Positions 1 through 11,456 of a stretch of DNA of 64,000 nt are shown piece after piece; position 1 is the stretch's first letter; the number at the start of each line of letters is the position of its first letter. A program made the translations under genes and the position numbers. The stretch spans positions 9,796,001-9,860,000 of the forward strand of contig CM060732.1 in the NCBI GenBank assembly GCA_030704615.1. The letters are read 5' to 3'. The DNA comes from Takakia lepidozioides (taxonomy: Eukaryota > Streptophyta > Takakiopsida > Takakiales > Takakiaceae). The notes below the pieces were generated by a model. It was not told the origin of the DNA. It worked only from the letters and a program-made list of their open reading frames with translations, and ran no database searches.

Positions 1-406
1 CGCCAGCGATTTTGGAAATATGAAAAAAATAACACTGCCACTGGGTAACCTGCCACCATCATCCTTACTTTCCCCTGTCGTGTGGCAGGGACCTACCCAA
101 CAAAATACGTACTCGCAATCTGTAAACTAGGAGTATCGCCATTACAAATTCTGCTTCTCCTTTACTGATGATTGTATAACATGCCATTCATACAAGAAAC
201 AATTGCATGGACACAGATTTGATTTCACAAACACAGCCCAGTAACTTAGCATCGAGCATATTTCTTCAGGGATAATAAAGAAGCTAGGAAAGATACGACC
301 TAGCAACTCCCAGTGTCTGTGTCCAGTCACCCTCCCTCCCACCTGAGCTTCCCCTTACGGAAAGGGAAAAAATCCATATGAATATGTTTATTGTATTCGT
401 GTTCAG
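1..406. other. No gene recognised
   Basis: I see no convincing coding sequence or repeat here. It ends in an acceptor-like ...ttgtattcgtgttcag at the next feature, so it may be intronic. Confidence 0.3.
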
Positions 407-509
407 GGTTACTGGATCTGATTGAAGGCCTGCCCCTCAGGAATAAAGTTGAGATATGTTGGAATTCGACTTTCACTGACTGGTACATGAATTTTGCACA
501 TGAAATTAT
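407..509 (+). CDS. Exon-like fragment of an unrecognised gene, cut by the copia element
   Basis: An open frame begins right after a T-rich acceptor-like site (gtgttcag|GG) and reads about 34 residues with ordinary, non-repetitive composition (LLDLIEGLPLRNKVEICWNS and onward, with TDWYMNFAHEI near its end). It stops being gene-like exactly where the copia 5' LTR starts at 510. I do not recognise the protein. No continuation is visible after the 3' LTR at 6684, so the rest is intronic, lost, or outside the window. It could also be a chance open frame. Confidence 0.3.
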
Positions 510-877
510 TGGAGAATGCCATGTCAACACTGTGAAACTCAAGCCAGGTGGAACTAGCCGTGGAGACATGGAATTATTAGCTAGCCTAATGGCTGTAGTG
601 CTGGCCAGCTATCTCTCTCACTAAGTTGTGTGTGTAAGGTTGCTCCTTCGTAGTTATGGTAGCACTACCTCTGTGTGTGTGTCTGAGAGCTTAAGTATGC
701 TCTGTACCTAGCCTGGTTTGGTACAGAGTTGTAACTCAGCATATCTATGGTATAATATATGTATTATGGTTGTTTGCGAAGCGATGGTGAAGTGTGTATG
801 AAGCAGTCTAGCTACTTGTGTGAGCAGAGTGATAAAGATCAGTCTAGTTTATCTTGTAACACAGTGGATATCATCCA
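510..877 (+). repeat. Ty1/copia 5' LTR
   Basis: This 368-bp direct repeat matches 6313-6680. It begins TGGA and ends TCCA, the canonical TG...CA form with a 4-bp inverted end. By eye about 9 substitutions separate the two LTRs (roughly 2.4%), so the insertion is fairly young. It contains a TATA-like tract (tataatatatg near 750). I could not see a clean target-site duplication: attat precedes it and ttaac follows the 3' copy. Confidence 0.9.
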
Positions 878-880
878 TTA

Positions 881-893
881 GGTTATGGGCTCC
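881..893 (+). promoter_or_regulatory. Copia primer binding site of the half-tRNA type
   Basis: GGTTATGGGCtC lies three bases inside the 5' LTR. Ten bases (GGTTATGGGC) are complementary to the anticodon stem-loop of plant initiator tRNA-Met (GCCCAUAACC), not to its 3' CCA end. Drosophila copia, Ty5 and Volvox Osser are known to prime from such an internal tRNA fragment, whereas most plant copia elements use TGGTATCAGAG. Confidence 0.65.
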
Positions 894-1277
894 TTTGCTT
901 AAGTATGTGCACTCTGTGTCAGAAGCATATTTTATTTGTAGTACGTGTGTCTTTCTCGGTATTTGTCTACAGTAGCATCTTTTCTTGCTACGTCTACGGC
1001 TCGTGCATGAGCCTACTAAGTATACAACTCTGCTTATAGTCTATTTCTTTTGAGTCTGTGGGTTCTTGCATCAGCCCATTACCAATCTTTGTTGTGGCAA
1101 ACATGGTGTAGCTTCATCTTGTTTTTCTTTGTTTTTATCTTTCTTTATTGCGGGATCTTGCATGAGCCTATCGTCGTACTAGTTTTTTTTTTTTTTTTTT
1201 TTTTTGTCCTTCTTGCGGGCCGTTTGGCCGTGCACCAAGGAAATTGTATTCCCTGCAGCAGTTCGTGTCCAGCCGCC
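894..1277 (+). other. Copia untranslated leader with a T23 tract
   Basis: This is non-coding leader between the primer site and the gag start. It holds several degenerate copies of a CTTGCATGAGCC-like motif (near 1003, 1068 and 1154) and an uninterrupted T run at 1183-1205. Confidence 0.6.
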
Positions 1278-1998
1278 ATGGCTGACAACACTCACGATCT
1301 TGGTAGCATAGCCCGTTTTAGGGGGGATAATTTCCATTTATGGAAATTCCAGATGCGAGCCATTCTTCTTGGCAAGGAGCTTATGGACATCGTTGATGGT
1401 GCCTCGCCCAAACCAGAGGAAACCGCTTCCGCTGCAGTTCGGTCAGAATGGGTTAAGCGGGACAGCCAAGCTTTTAGCCTTCTTTGTCAGGCATTGGATG
1501 AGTCCATGCTCAAGCACATATAATTCATGAGCAGAATGCCTCAAAGAATGTACACACGATGCAGCAGGAGTTTTACAAGTGTGCCATGGTTGAAGGGGAG
1601 AGTATTGCTGATTTTCTTGGCAAGATAGAGCTCATTGTGTCTCAGCTGGCTAATCGCGGGGACACTACCTTCAATGAGCAGGCCATAGTGTCCAAGATTC
1701 TCTGCAACCTTTCAAGAGCGTTTGACAACATGATTCCTGCATGGCGCATGCAACCGACTGCCTCCAAGACCCTGACAAACCTCACCTTACAGCTCCTTCA
1801 GACGGAAGGGACTCTCAAGACACGGTCAGATGCCACCATTGCCTCAGCCCAGGCATACGCTGCTACAATGAAAGGGAAGAACTCGACAGAGTACACCCCT
1901 GAGCAATGTGCGGCAAGAAGGAAGGAGATTCTTGATCGCAAGAAAGTCACCGAATGCTGGAAGTGTGGCAAGAACGGCCACTAGGGTCGCGAATGCAC
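1278..1998 (+). pseudogene. gag: Copia gag, disrupted
   Basis: The ATG at 1278 sits in a strong context (GCCGCCATGG). The product reads as copia-type Gag: an N-terminal FRGDNFHLWKFQMRAIL region, then a helical UBN2-like region (EFYKCAMVEGESIADFLGKI), then a CCHC zinc knuckle (CWKCGKNGH, then GREC). It is broken twice. A stop plus frame change lies near 1523-1559. A TAG replaces the expected Trp codon inside the zinc knuckle at about 1984. Gag would coat the element RNA in cytoplasmic particles; this copy cannot make it whole. Confidence 0.85.
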
Positions 1999-2699
1999 GG
2001 CCACAGAAGAGGAGCAGCAGGAAGCACCAAGAGTCGAAGCGCAAGACCGCTGGTGAGCAGAGCAGCTCAAGCAAGATCAGCAACCTGAAGGCTTACATGG
2101 CGTTTGTTGGGGAAGATTCATACCGACCGTCATGCTGGTACGTTGACAATGGATGCATGAAACACATGTCAGAGAATCGGTATTTTTTCTCCACATATCG
2201 TGAACTTCCTAGTGCTCATCACCCTGTTGAGGATATTGGAGGCGTGCAACTTCAAGCAGCTGGCATTAGTGACATTGTGATCAGGATCCAGCAAGCGGAG
2301 GGGTTTACCTTTGGGGTCTTGAAAGATGTCTTGCATGTACCTAATCTTGGATGCAATCTTTTCTCATCGTACGTCGCTGCACAGAGACAGATCTTTACAT
2401 TACACACGGATACTGGTTGCCACCTGCTGGAGAAGGGCAAAACTGTAATGTCCAGGGTGATTCAAGATCGCATGTATCGGCTCCTTATTGAGGTTGTACA
2501 CTATGAGCCGGAATCCGTGGCTCTTGCTATGACGTCTGCTACATCCTTTGGTGTACCAACTCTAGCTGAAGCAGGCAGTCGCTCGAGATCTGGCATCGCC
2601 GCTTCTCTCACACCAACTATGCAACGGTCCAACAGATGACGGCGCAAGGATTAGTTGACGGCATCACTCAAAGAGAGAGGAATTTCTGCCCTGGCTGCG
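1999..2699 (+). pseudogene. pol: Copia protease and start of the pre-integrase region, inactive
   Basis: The frame continues from gag through an aspartic protease. The active-site segment reads CWYVDNGCMKHM; the family normally has D-S/T-G, so the S/T is replaced by N and the enzyme should be dead. Downstream VLHVPNLGCNLFSSY is typical of copia protease. The GAG-pre-integrase zinc region starts (NFCPGC) and is cut at 2699 by the nested MITE. A stop lies at about 2637. Confidence 0.8.
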
Positions 2700-3446
2700 G
2701 GGCAGTTGCAGGGTTGAGTGGACCAAAAACGGCAAATCCTGCTCCATGAAAGTCCATGACCAAAAACAAAAAGTTGAGGATACTATCCCAAAATATTTTT
2801 TTAGTAATAGATAATGGTATACTGAACATATTTAGTAAAGAGTCCTACCCCAAATATTAAAGATATAATTCATTAAATTTTTTAATATATTATTTAGAGA
2901 AATTCTGAAAAACTAAAAATTAGAGTTTACAAAAAAAATTCAATATGACACCTAGCCATTGAAGATTATAGGTTTTTATACTTCTAGAAAAAAAGTGACA
3001 CCCAAAATCCAAAAATCAAGATGAGCTATGGACTTTTCAAAAAATGCCTATTTGTTTTACATATATTAGTCCATATGAGTCAAATGACAAATGATTTTGC
3101 CACTTCAAATCCATACCTATGATGTGGACCAAAATGGCCCACCTTATGTCCAAATTTCAATGGAATTCATCAATGGCACATAGGAGAACTTGAGTCCATT
3201 GTAATTCCATTCATTGCGGTAATAGTCCACAATGACAGTGTTCAAAAGTCCATAGCGGAGTCATCTCTTATCGGATTCATGATTGGAGAGTTGCTATGGG
3301 TGCGTATTGAAGCCAGGAATCCAATGACATATATATTTTCTGATTTAAATGAGTTAATTCAATTTCAATTGATGACACCATCAATTGCAGTCATCTAAAA
3401 CTGTGCTGGTAACGTCCATTTTGGTCCAGTCAACCCTGCATTCACC
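2700..3446. mobile_element. 747-bp nested MITE in the copia pol gene
   Basis: This non-coding AT-rich block is flanked by CTGCG duplications (2695-2699 and 3447-3451). Its ends are imperfect terminal inverted repeats: TGCAGGGTTGAGTGGACCAA on the left and, reverse-complemented, TGCAGGGTTGACTGGACCAA on the right. Removing the block and one CTGCG joins NFCPGC to AYGKQHRH, the expected pre-integrase sequence. No transposase is present. The superfamily is unclear. Confidence 0.8.
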
Positions 3447-4489
3447 CTGCGCGTATGGGAAGCAACATCGCCATGTGTTTCCTCATGACGAGCACAAGGA
3501 GCATTCAAAAGTACTAGGAGATCTCGTTCACACAGATTTATGTGGGACCAATGTCTACTCTTTCAATCGGCGGGGCGTTATATTTTGCTCTGTTCAAGGA
3601 CGATAGCACTGGGTTCAGGGTTATCGAATGCTTGAAGACGAAGCCAGAAACTGTTAAAGCCTTTAAACGGTTTGCAGCTCAGCTCCTGTGTGAGACTGGC
3701 AACATGATCAAGATCATCCGCAGTGATCGGGGCACTGAGTTTACCAGTTGCATCTTTCATCAGTTTTTGGATGCTAAGGATATTACGCAAGAACTGACTA
3801 CCCCTTCTACGTCGGAGCAGAATGGAGCATCAGAGCGAGACAACAAAACAATAATAGAAGCTGTCAGGACGATGTTGCATGCTGGCAATATTCATCACAA
3901 GTTCTGGGCAGAGGCGGCCCATATAGCTGTCTACACGCTGAATCGCACAGCAACACGCACAATTCATGGTCGCACACCATTTGAGCTCTGGTATAACAAG
4001 AAACCATCTGTCTCGCATCTCCGTGTGTTTGGTTCTGATGCGTATGTCCATGTCCCGAAAGAATTTCGGAAGAAGTTGAATGCGAAGAGCCGGAAAGGTG
4101 TGTTCATGGGATATTCCACAACTAGTAAAGCATACAGGGTGTGGAATAATGAACTTCGGCGCATCGAAGAGAGCCGGGATGTGATCTTTAATGAAGACAT
4201 CACGACAGAAGGGACCAGTGGGAGTCATGAGTGGCTCATATATCCAGGTGAGATGCTGAATGTGGGGGACATTGCCCCATCGAATGGCCCAGCAGTGCCA
4301 CCACCTGTGGTTCAAGCAATGATGGTGCCGCTACCACGAGCGTTTATTCCAGCAGCTAATCCGTTACCAGGTTTACATCCCAATCCTGCTCTCGATGAAT
4401 CTCAGCAGGACGTCCCTAGCAGCCCGTTAATTCCTAGCTCTGATGCACGCAGATCTGAGTCGCAAAGTACCGAAGGCGACACAAATTAA
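3447..4489 (+). pseudogene. pol: Copia integrase
   Basis: It resumes at AYGKQHRH and holds the integrase core. Acidic residues are visible in FKDDSTGF, IRSDRGTEF and SEQNGASERDN, followed by the copia-typical LRVFGSDAYVHVP and KGVFMGYS segments. A one-base frameshift lies near 3540 (the frame changes between DLCG and GPMSTL). A stop at 4487-4489 ends the open stretch before reverse transcriptase. Confidence 0.85.
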
Positions 4490-5522
4490 CCAAGTTATGA
4501 AATACCGGCTCAGTGGGAGCATCTCAATATCGATCTGGAGGATCTTGTAGACGCTCATCAACAACCTGTAGAAGAAATTCCAGTACCAACAGTAGGCGCC
4601 AGGCAACGTAATCCTCCAACCCGCTACGGTGATTGGATCTATCTCGTGAACAGAAATTTATACGCGTGCACCGCAACAGTCATGGAGCTACCTATTCAAC
4701 CAAATACATTTGAGGAGGCGATGGCCTCACCTCAAAATGACAAGTGGATGAAGGCAATGCGTGAAGAATACGAATCCCTTATGATTAATGAAACCTGGAG
4801 TTTAGAATCTCTACCCAGTGACAGGAAGACTGTGAAGAACAAATGGGTCTATAAGCTTAAACTTGCAGCTGATGGTTCGGTAGACAGATACAAAGCAAGT
4901 CTGTGTGCGAAGGGGTACACTCAGCGGGAGGGGCTGGATTACAAGGATACTTTTAGCCCTGTGGTTAAGTTTGACTCAATAAGAACTATACTGTCAAATA
5001 TTGCAGCTGCCGAAGATCTGAACATCACCCAATTTGATGTTCGTACAGCATTTCTCTATGGAGAAATAGAGGAATCAATATTTATGGAGCAGCCAACAGG
5101 ATTCTAGGACCCCTCGGCACCCGGACAAGTCTGTCGTCTCAAGAAAGCCCTATATGGGCTCAAACAATCTCCCAGGGCGTGGAATAAGAAATTCGACCAG
5201 TTCCTACAGGCATACGATCTTCTGGTCTCCAATGCTGATGTTTGTGTTTACGTCAACAAGCTTGCACCCAGACTTATTCTTGCAATCTGGGTTAACGATG
5301 GCATTGTCTGCAGTGTGTTGAATGAGACTATTATTGGCATCTTGAACTATATGGAGGGGGCGTTCGAGATAACAAAGGGACTGGCCGAAATATTTGTTGG
5401 CCTTCACATCACTCGGAACAGAGAGCAGAAACTCATTCATTTGGATCAGAGGAGATATCTCGAACGAGTGTTGCACAAGTTTGGGCATGAGCACTACAAC
5501 CAACCCAAACAGTGCCACTGAA
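4490..5522 (+). pseudogene. pol: Copia reverse transcriptase, inactive
   Basis: Clear RVT_2 blocks are visible: KNKWVYKLKLAADGSVDRYK, DTFSPVVKFDSIR, QFDVRTAFLYGEI, then LYGLKQSPRAWNKKFDQFL after a stop at about 5105. The catalytic pair reads WVNDGIV where VDD is expected, so a catalytic Asp is Asn. A further stop lies at about 5519. This copy cannot copy RNA to DNA. Confidence 0.85.
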
Positions 5523-5530
5523 TTAGCTCT

Positions 5531-6250
5531 ATGGAACGGCAGCAGTGCGGAGGTGTAGTCACATGGCCCTATCGTGAATGCATTGGTTGCCTGCAGTTTG
5601 CATCGATTGGGACCAGATTTGATATCAGCTACGCTGTGAGCAACGCCGCCAAGTTCAGCAACCGTCCCAATGCATCACATGTGTCAGCAGTGAAAAGAAT
5701 TCTCAGGTACATTCGCGGTACTCTAGGGATGAGGATCACTTACGGTCCAGGCAAGCCCAAGGACTTGCATCAGCTCACAGCATATTGCGATGTTGATTTC
5801 GTAGCAAACATCGATGACCGGAAGTCACGATCAGGCTTTCTACTCATGCTGAATGGAGGACCGGTAGCGTGGGGAAGTCGGAAACAAACATGTATTGCAG
5901 GAAGCATGACTGAGTCGGAGTATGTGGCCGCGGCTCTAGCATCCCAGGAGGTTATTTGGATGCAACGTTTGCTAACAAGCATTCGATTCCCTCAGGCCAA
6001 CCCGACCAAGCTTTTCAGCGACAACCAAGCCGCTATCCGTCTTGTGCAGAACCCTGTCTTTCACCAGCGTACCAAGCATATTGCAACGAAGTATCACAAG
6101 ATTCGAGATGCACAGCAAGAAGGGGAGATTGCTTTGACATATGTGTCTACTGAAGATCAGTTTGCAGATGTTCTTACCAAGTCTCTGCCTCGAGACAAAT
6201 TCCAGCGTATTTGCTTCCGGGCTGGACTCACAGCTGCACCTAATAAATAA
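5531..6250 (+). pseudogene. pol: Copia RNase H and C-terminal pol
   Basis: An open 239-residue stretch holds the connection and RNase H region: YRECIGCLQFASIGTRFDI, AYCDVDFVANIDDRKS, GGPVAWGSRKQ, SMTESEYVAA, FSDNQAAIRL, and HIATKYHKIRD near the end. The usual AYCDADWAGD reads AYCDVDFVAN. It ends at a TAA just before the polypurine tract. Confidence 0.85.
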
Positions 6251-6300
6251 AGTAACGCACTGTGCTGAAGTGGGAGACTTGGTTGAGTCATCACAATGCT

Positions 6301-6312
6301 GAGTGGGAGTAT
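6301..6312 (+). promoter_or_regulatory. Copia polypurine tract
   Basis: GAGTGGGAGT lies directly before the 3' LTR and fits the plus-strand primer site of copia elements. Confidence 0.65.
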
Positions 6313-6680
6313 TGGAGAATGCCATGTCAGCACTGTGAAACTCAAGCCAAGTGGAACTAGCCGTGGAGACATGGAACTATTAGCTAGCCTAAGGGCTGTA
6401 GTGCTGGCCAGCTATCTCTCTCACTAAGTTGTGTGTGTAAGGTTGCTCCTTCGTAGTTATGGTAGCACTACCTCTGTGTGTGTGTCTGAGAGCTTAAGTA
6501 TGCTCTGTACCTAGCCTGGTTTGGTACAGAGTTGTAACTCAGCATATCTATGGTATAATATATGTATTATGGTTGCTTACGAAGCGGCGGTGAAGTGTGT
6601 ATGAAGCAGTCTAGCTACTTGTGTGAGCATAGTGATAAAGATCAGTCTAGTTTATCTTGTAACACAGTGGATATCATCCA
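6313..6680 (+). repeat. Ty1/copia 3' LTR
   Basis: This is the direct-repeat partner of 510-877, also TGGA...TCCA. The three bases after it (tta) match those after the 5' LTR, so the true end may be 3 bp further on. Confidence 0.9.
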
Positions 6681-6683
6681 TTA

Positions 6684-7562
6684 ACCATCCATTATCTGCT
6701 TTCTCGACGTATAATCAGCCCAACGTTATCTACGTTTCGGGGCTCAATGTAGCACCGCTGAAATCGTCTCCCAGTGCTGAACGTACTAATAGTAGCCAAT
6801 TATGCCTTCGGAATAGGACTATCTAGTCAGATAAGTTCAAAGCAGGATTTGGGTGAAGATTTTGCAACAACCACATCAGTTTGAGCTCATCAATGTCGGC
6901 GTTCATGAAATGCACCGTTAACCAGTACATCGAGAAACGACATGCTTAGGCGGTGCATTAGTAGAAACTACGTAAGTTTCTGCAAAGCCTACAAGGAAGT
7001 AGTCGAAAGCAGATGAAAAAAAAACCAGAAACATCCCCTGCAAGATCCAACAGCCAGCTACAAATAACGCCTTACAATTTAGCGTTTTTCATGCAACACA
7101 AGGGCACACTCACCTCCAGGAGCGAACCCAACTGGATAGACAGGAAACAAACTGGAAAGCCCAAAAAATGCGATGCGAAGTCAAGCAGGCAAAGTTTATC
7201 CCTCCCTTGAATCTTCCCCTTGGCACGAGGATCGTGCTCCTCCGTGCCCCCAACAACCTCGCGCTGGAGAGGACACTATGTTCTCCACGGCCCCGAAGTC
7301 CGCGATCTCTTTTCAAGGAGACAAAGTTACAACGCTTATTTTGTAAAGTTTTTTTATATTGAGGAGCTTGTATCAAACCTAAATGGCATAGCATGATTGA
7401 TGGTCCATACTTATTAGACTAAAACATTTCTCCTTGTCTTACTATTGCTGTATTCTGGTTCCTCAAAAAATCCAACACGATCTATTCAAAGAGGAAAGTG
7501 GAAGTGGAGGAAGTGGAAATAAAAGGAAGTGGGGTTTTGTCTAGATTTTTTTCAGTGCAGCC
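6684..7562. other. Intergenic and probable BCCIP promoter region
   Basis: No gene is recognised. It ends at the BCCIP start codon. I see no firm TATA box; purine-rich sequence (gaggaaagtggaagtggagg) lies just upstream of the ATG. Confidence 0.3.
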
Positions 7563-10500
7563 ATGGCGAAGCGCGGGGCCGTGCTACCAGCGTCAGCCTC
7601 GCCCGAGTCTTCTCCCACCCCCGAGCATAGCGATGGTGACGAGGAGGTAGCGCGCAGCGGTGCCTCGTCGGAAGGGGACACAAACAGCAGCGGGTCTGAG
7701 GTGGCCGATGATTCTGCAAGCAGTCAATCGGACCCCAGCTCAGCCCCTTCACAGGTACGTCCCTTTTGCGTGTTACTTCCTGTTTTCCTCGATGGGAGCA
7801 GGAACCCAGAAAACTTCTCCCGAGAATTGGTTGCAGACTTTCACTAGCGTTGAGTGCGAGAAAATGGAAATGATGGGTTTATTTTTCTCGGTTTCTTACG
7901 AAGATATATCTCTGTATAGCTCAGTTTTCATCTGCTGTTTTCTAGTCGTACAGAATACCCGAGAACATTCCAGCGGCATTCTAGATTCTACGATGCCGAG
8001 TGATTAAGTGTTTCCACGTTGATTTCTGGCTGCGGGGAGGTGCACAATCTACAAATCTAGTACACGGTAGGAGGGTGTCCTGTTGCCTTTTGAAGTTTTG
8101 AGTTTTTGAAGTTTTTAACACCATAACGTTTGTGGTGGAAGTTCACCCTTTGATGCTCTCAAGGGAATTGCTTGAAAAAAATATCTGATTGATTGAGCAA
8201 AGTTCGAACTTATAGTGATTTTGCAAAATTTTGTGCTATTTGTTTCCACTTCTCTGCTTCCAGCTTCTCTACCATTGAGCAAAGGGTTGGTGCAGGAAAT
8301 TGTGAATGTCGATGTTGAGTTCTTTGATCCGAAGCCATCTGATTTTCACGGAATAAAGACTCTGCTGCGCATGTATCTGGATGATGAAATCTGGGATATC
8401 AGTGGGTTTGTGGATTTGGTGTTGGCCCAGACTACTGTGGGCTCTGTCATCAAGACTGAAGATGACGAGGATCCCATTGGACTTGTCAGTGTACTCAATC
8501 TTGCCAGATACAAGGTGGTGGCCCCACTCTTATCCTTCTGCGAGCCTTCCTTGCCAATGATTTCCTTTGCTGTTCCCTTCTAGAGATGTGGAGTCAGGGT
8601 TTTAAACCCTAAACCTTCAGGCACGAAGTGTGTGACCACGGATTGCAACCCCAAGACATGGTAAGTTGTGGTAGGCTTGAGCTTACTCGTTAACTGTTCT
8701 GCGTCAACAGTAACCTATTGACATCTGAACATCCACAGTGCTCCATCTGTTAGGCACCCCTATCACATCATAACAGTGGGCTCAGGTCTGCTTCTTTGTA
8801 ACAAGGGATTCAAGGTTCATCTGAGGGTTTTAATTTTTTTCCCTCATATGGACCAGGATAGGGCAGTCCTGTATCCCGGGGAAAGTCTTGCTTATGTCTG
8901 AAGTCTTAGAGCAAGTGCCAATTGTCAGTTGTGAACCACTACAGTCAACCCTGGATAATTTCAAGTGTTAAAAATATCCCACTCCTGCCTTCACTAAATG
9001 ACCTTGGATAAGTGTTAAGTCAGCCAACTTTGCATATACTATAGCCCCTCAAGGGCATTTGACTCTGCTGCAATTAGTCAGAGAGAACTAGGCTTCTGGA
9101 GTTTGCTTCGAACAATCGATGCTCATGAACATCTTCATTTTGAGGTCGGATTTGATCTGAATTTTGCTTACATGTACCGACAGATGATTAGATATGGGAG
9201 TCTAGAGATGAACCTCATCAACATCTATAGATGGCATGAGTATTGTATTGCTGTTTTGGGACAGCAACCCCATAATACAACCTAGATGGTAAAGAAACAT
9301 TATCATTGAATGAAGACTTGGTTGGAATGTACATTTAGGACTATCGTAAGACCACTATGGATGATTATTTGAAGTAATGTTTTATTGTATCAATGGACTG
9401 ACGAGATAATTACCTACAAGAATCCTTGTCTTTGAAAATGGCCCCTTTATGTTATCTGAGTAATACTGCTTGGTTTAATGGTACATATTATAAATGTTAT
9501 TTTCAACTTTTTGAACCCTCTTTATGCATGAAGAGTGTTAATCCTCTACAAAAGTTCTTTGCTACTCCTGAGGCCTAACATTTAACCAGGGTTGACTGCT
9601 TGCTACTTATTTGAGAGTTAGCAAAATCCACGAAGTAACATTACCCACACTAGGGCCATGCTGGCATTCTCACTCTGACTTTTTGGATCTGCTGTCGTTG
9701 CAGCAGTAAAAAAGGACCTCTACAAACCTGCTCTACCCAAAGAGAGCTTATGATGAAAGCTGATGTGTTGAGGGAGTTGAGGGGAATTATCTTCTAAAGA
9801 ATTGTTGTTGAACATCGTGCTGATGTCATTGGTGCTGTCTCCAGGAAAGTCTGTGTATGCTGCAGCTTCACAAGTTTTTGTCAAACAAATGTTCTGAGAA
9901 GCCTGAAGCCACGAAGTTGGATGAGCTTTGGAGCAAGCACGCTAAAGAGGTTGGGCTGCTTGTTAGCGAGCGGTTGCTGAATCTTCCCCTGGAACTGGCC
10001 CCTCCTCTTTATACTGGTCTCTTTGATGAAATATCTTGGGCCACAGAGGATGAGGTATACACTGAACCTTCTCTCATGTCAGTGAACTCATGTGTTTTCC
10101 ACCTGTGAGCAGAAGAGCTGTGGGACTCTGATCTGGTGTTTCAATCCTGGCCTCCTTTGCTTGTTGGTCAGATATTGGTGGTTGTGCCCAGCTGTGTGAG
10201 CACTGCATGATTTGTGTCTATGCAGTGCAGTAGCTATGGGTTGTTGTGTGGGTGTATGTGTGCATGCCTAGCCAGTGCGGTGTCATGTCCTGTGTTTTGC
10301 CTGATTGGTTATAATTTAAACTCTCGGTAGTAAAAATTGATCAACGGAGTAAAAAGTTAGACTAAGCCTAAAATGCCATAGCCACAGAACAAGGGGCCGT
10401 ACAAAAATACAAAGGGCAGAGCGCAAGGCTCTGGAGCAATCTAAAATCAGGCCCTCATTTTCTTGTCTTTGGATATCTTCTCTCCTTGCATTGTGGCTAG

Positions 10501-11370
10501 CTTGATGCTGGCTATCGTGGTACTAATGATGCGTTGCCAGGTTGCTCTTTTAGTCTGATTCATTTTGTTCAGGTTTTCCTGAAGCTATGCCGATACGTCA
10601 GTTCGGTAGAGTTGGTCCGAATTCATAATGAATCTCTGGTTGCCATAGGTTCTAGCAATAATCACCATGTCTGGAAAGCCACGGTCGTTTTTCTAGACAA
10701 ACCTAGCCAGTCTACTTGAGGTAAAAATTGATGGGCTATTCACTATTTTTTGGTTTTAAGGTGGCTAGGTTTTCTAAACTTGGTGGCAGAGGTGTCGGCC
10801 ATCAGCTCCTGCCCTTAAAGGACAGATGTTTGCAGTCTACAGCCCATTATCATAGTACTTCTACAGGGCAGCCGTGTTGCCACACTGGTGGTGGATGACC
10901 AGTGGTTGGAGCTGCTGATAAGTTGGCGTGAACATGGATGATTGCAGCCTTCGGAAATCCTGCGGGACTCCTTCAAGTTCAAACACTATTTGCTTTTAAC
11001 TCGCGTTTCCGAAGAGCTGAATAAGGAAGATGACACTTCTAAAAGCCATTATCAAAAGAAGGTCAGTAAAGTGTTGTGACAGGGTTCATCTCTCTCTCTG
11101 TCTCTGTCACCCGTTCTTAGGCCACAAGGCTTCTGCAGCAAAGTCTGGTCAGTGCATCGTTTTGTTCTCTTTCTAATTTGTGGTAAGGAAAATGTTAATT
11201 TCTTTGCAATCCTCTATGCTTTCAGCTGTTTTTCAACACCCTATCATGATGACACTTCAGATTTCAGTATTTATAGACTTCGATGGCAATTGATGCAGAG
11301 GCAAAAGCAGGAGTTGCGGAGGGGTGGAAATCTTATCTATCTCAAACCAGAGGATGAAATATTTCACCAG
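7563..11370 (+). CDS. BCCIP: BCCIP/BCP1 homologue, five exons seen
   Basis: Exons are 7563-7754, 8296-8514, 9845-10054, 10948-11061 and 11299-11370. All are phase 0, bounded by AG and GT, and total 269 codons. The order is an acidic Ser-rich N-terminus, VNVDVEFFDPKPSDFHGIK, TTVGSVIKTEDDEDP, VGLLVSERLLNLPLELAPPL, DEISWATEDE, DSFKFKHYLLLTRV and IYLKPEDEIFHQ, matching the plant BCCIP family throughout. Family members are nuclear proteins: yeast Bcp1 chaperones ribosomal protein uL14, and human BCCIP binds BRCA2 and p21. About 20 residues expected between exons 2 and 3 were not found; a weak candidate starts at 8621 (TKCV). The last 50 or so residues after exon 5 were not found either. It could be a working gene with missed exons or a decayed one. 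Confidence 0.82.
8942..9598. mobile_element. 657-bp pogo/mariner-like MITE in BCCIP intron 2
   Basis: Its ends are inverted: CAGTCAACCCTGG on the left and CCAGGGTTGACTG on the right. It is preceded by TA, the mariner/pogo target, though the right flank reads CT. The inner right end (reverse complement TTAAATGTTAGGCCTC) matches the left end of the element at 20224 (TTTAATGTTAGGCCTC), so they are one family. There is no transposase; the short open frame at 9103-9285 resembles nothing I know. Confidence 0.6.
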
Positions 11371-11456
11371 GTATGGTGGACTCCAGTGCTTTTTAGTTGC
11401 AGGGGAGGTCTGATGCAATGGAAATAAATGAATTTCGATTGGGATTGTGTCTAGAG

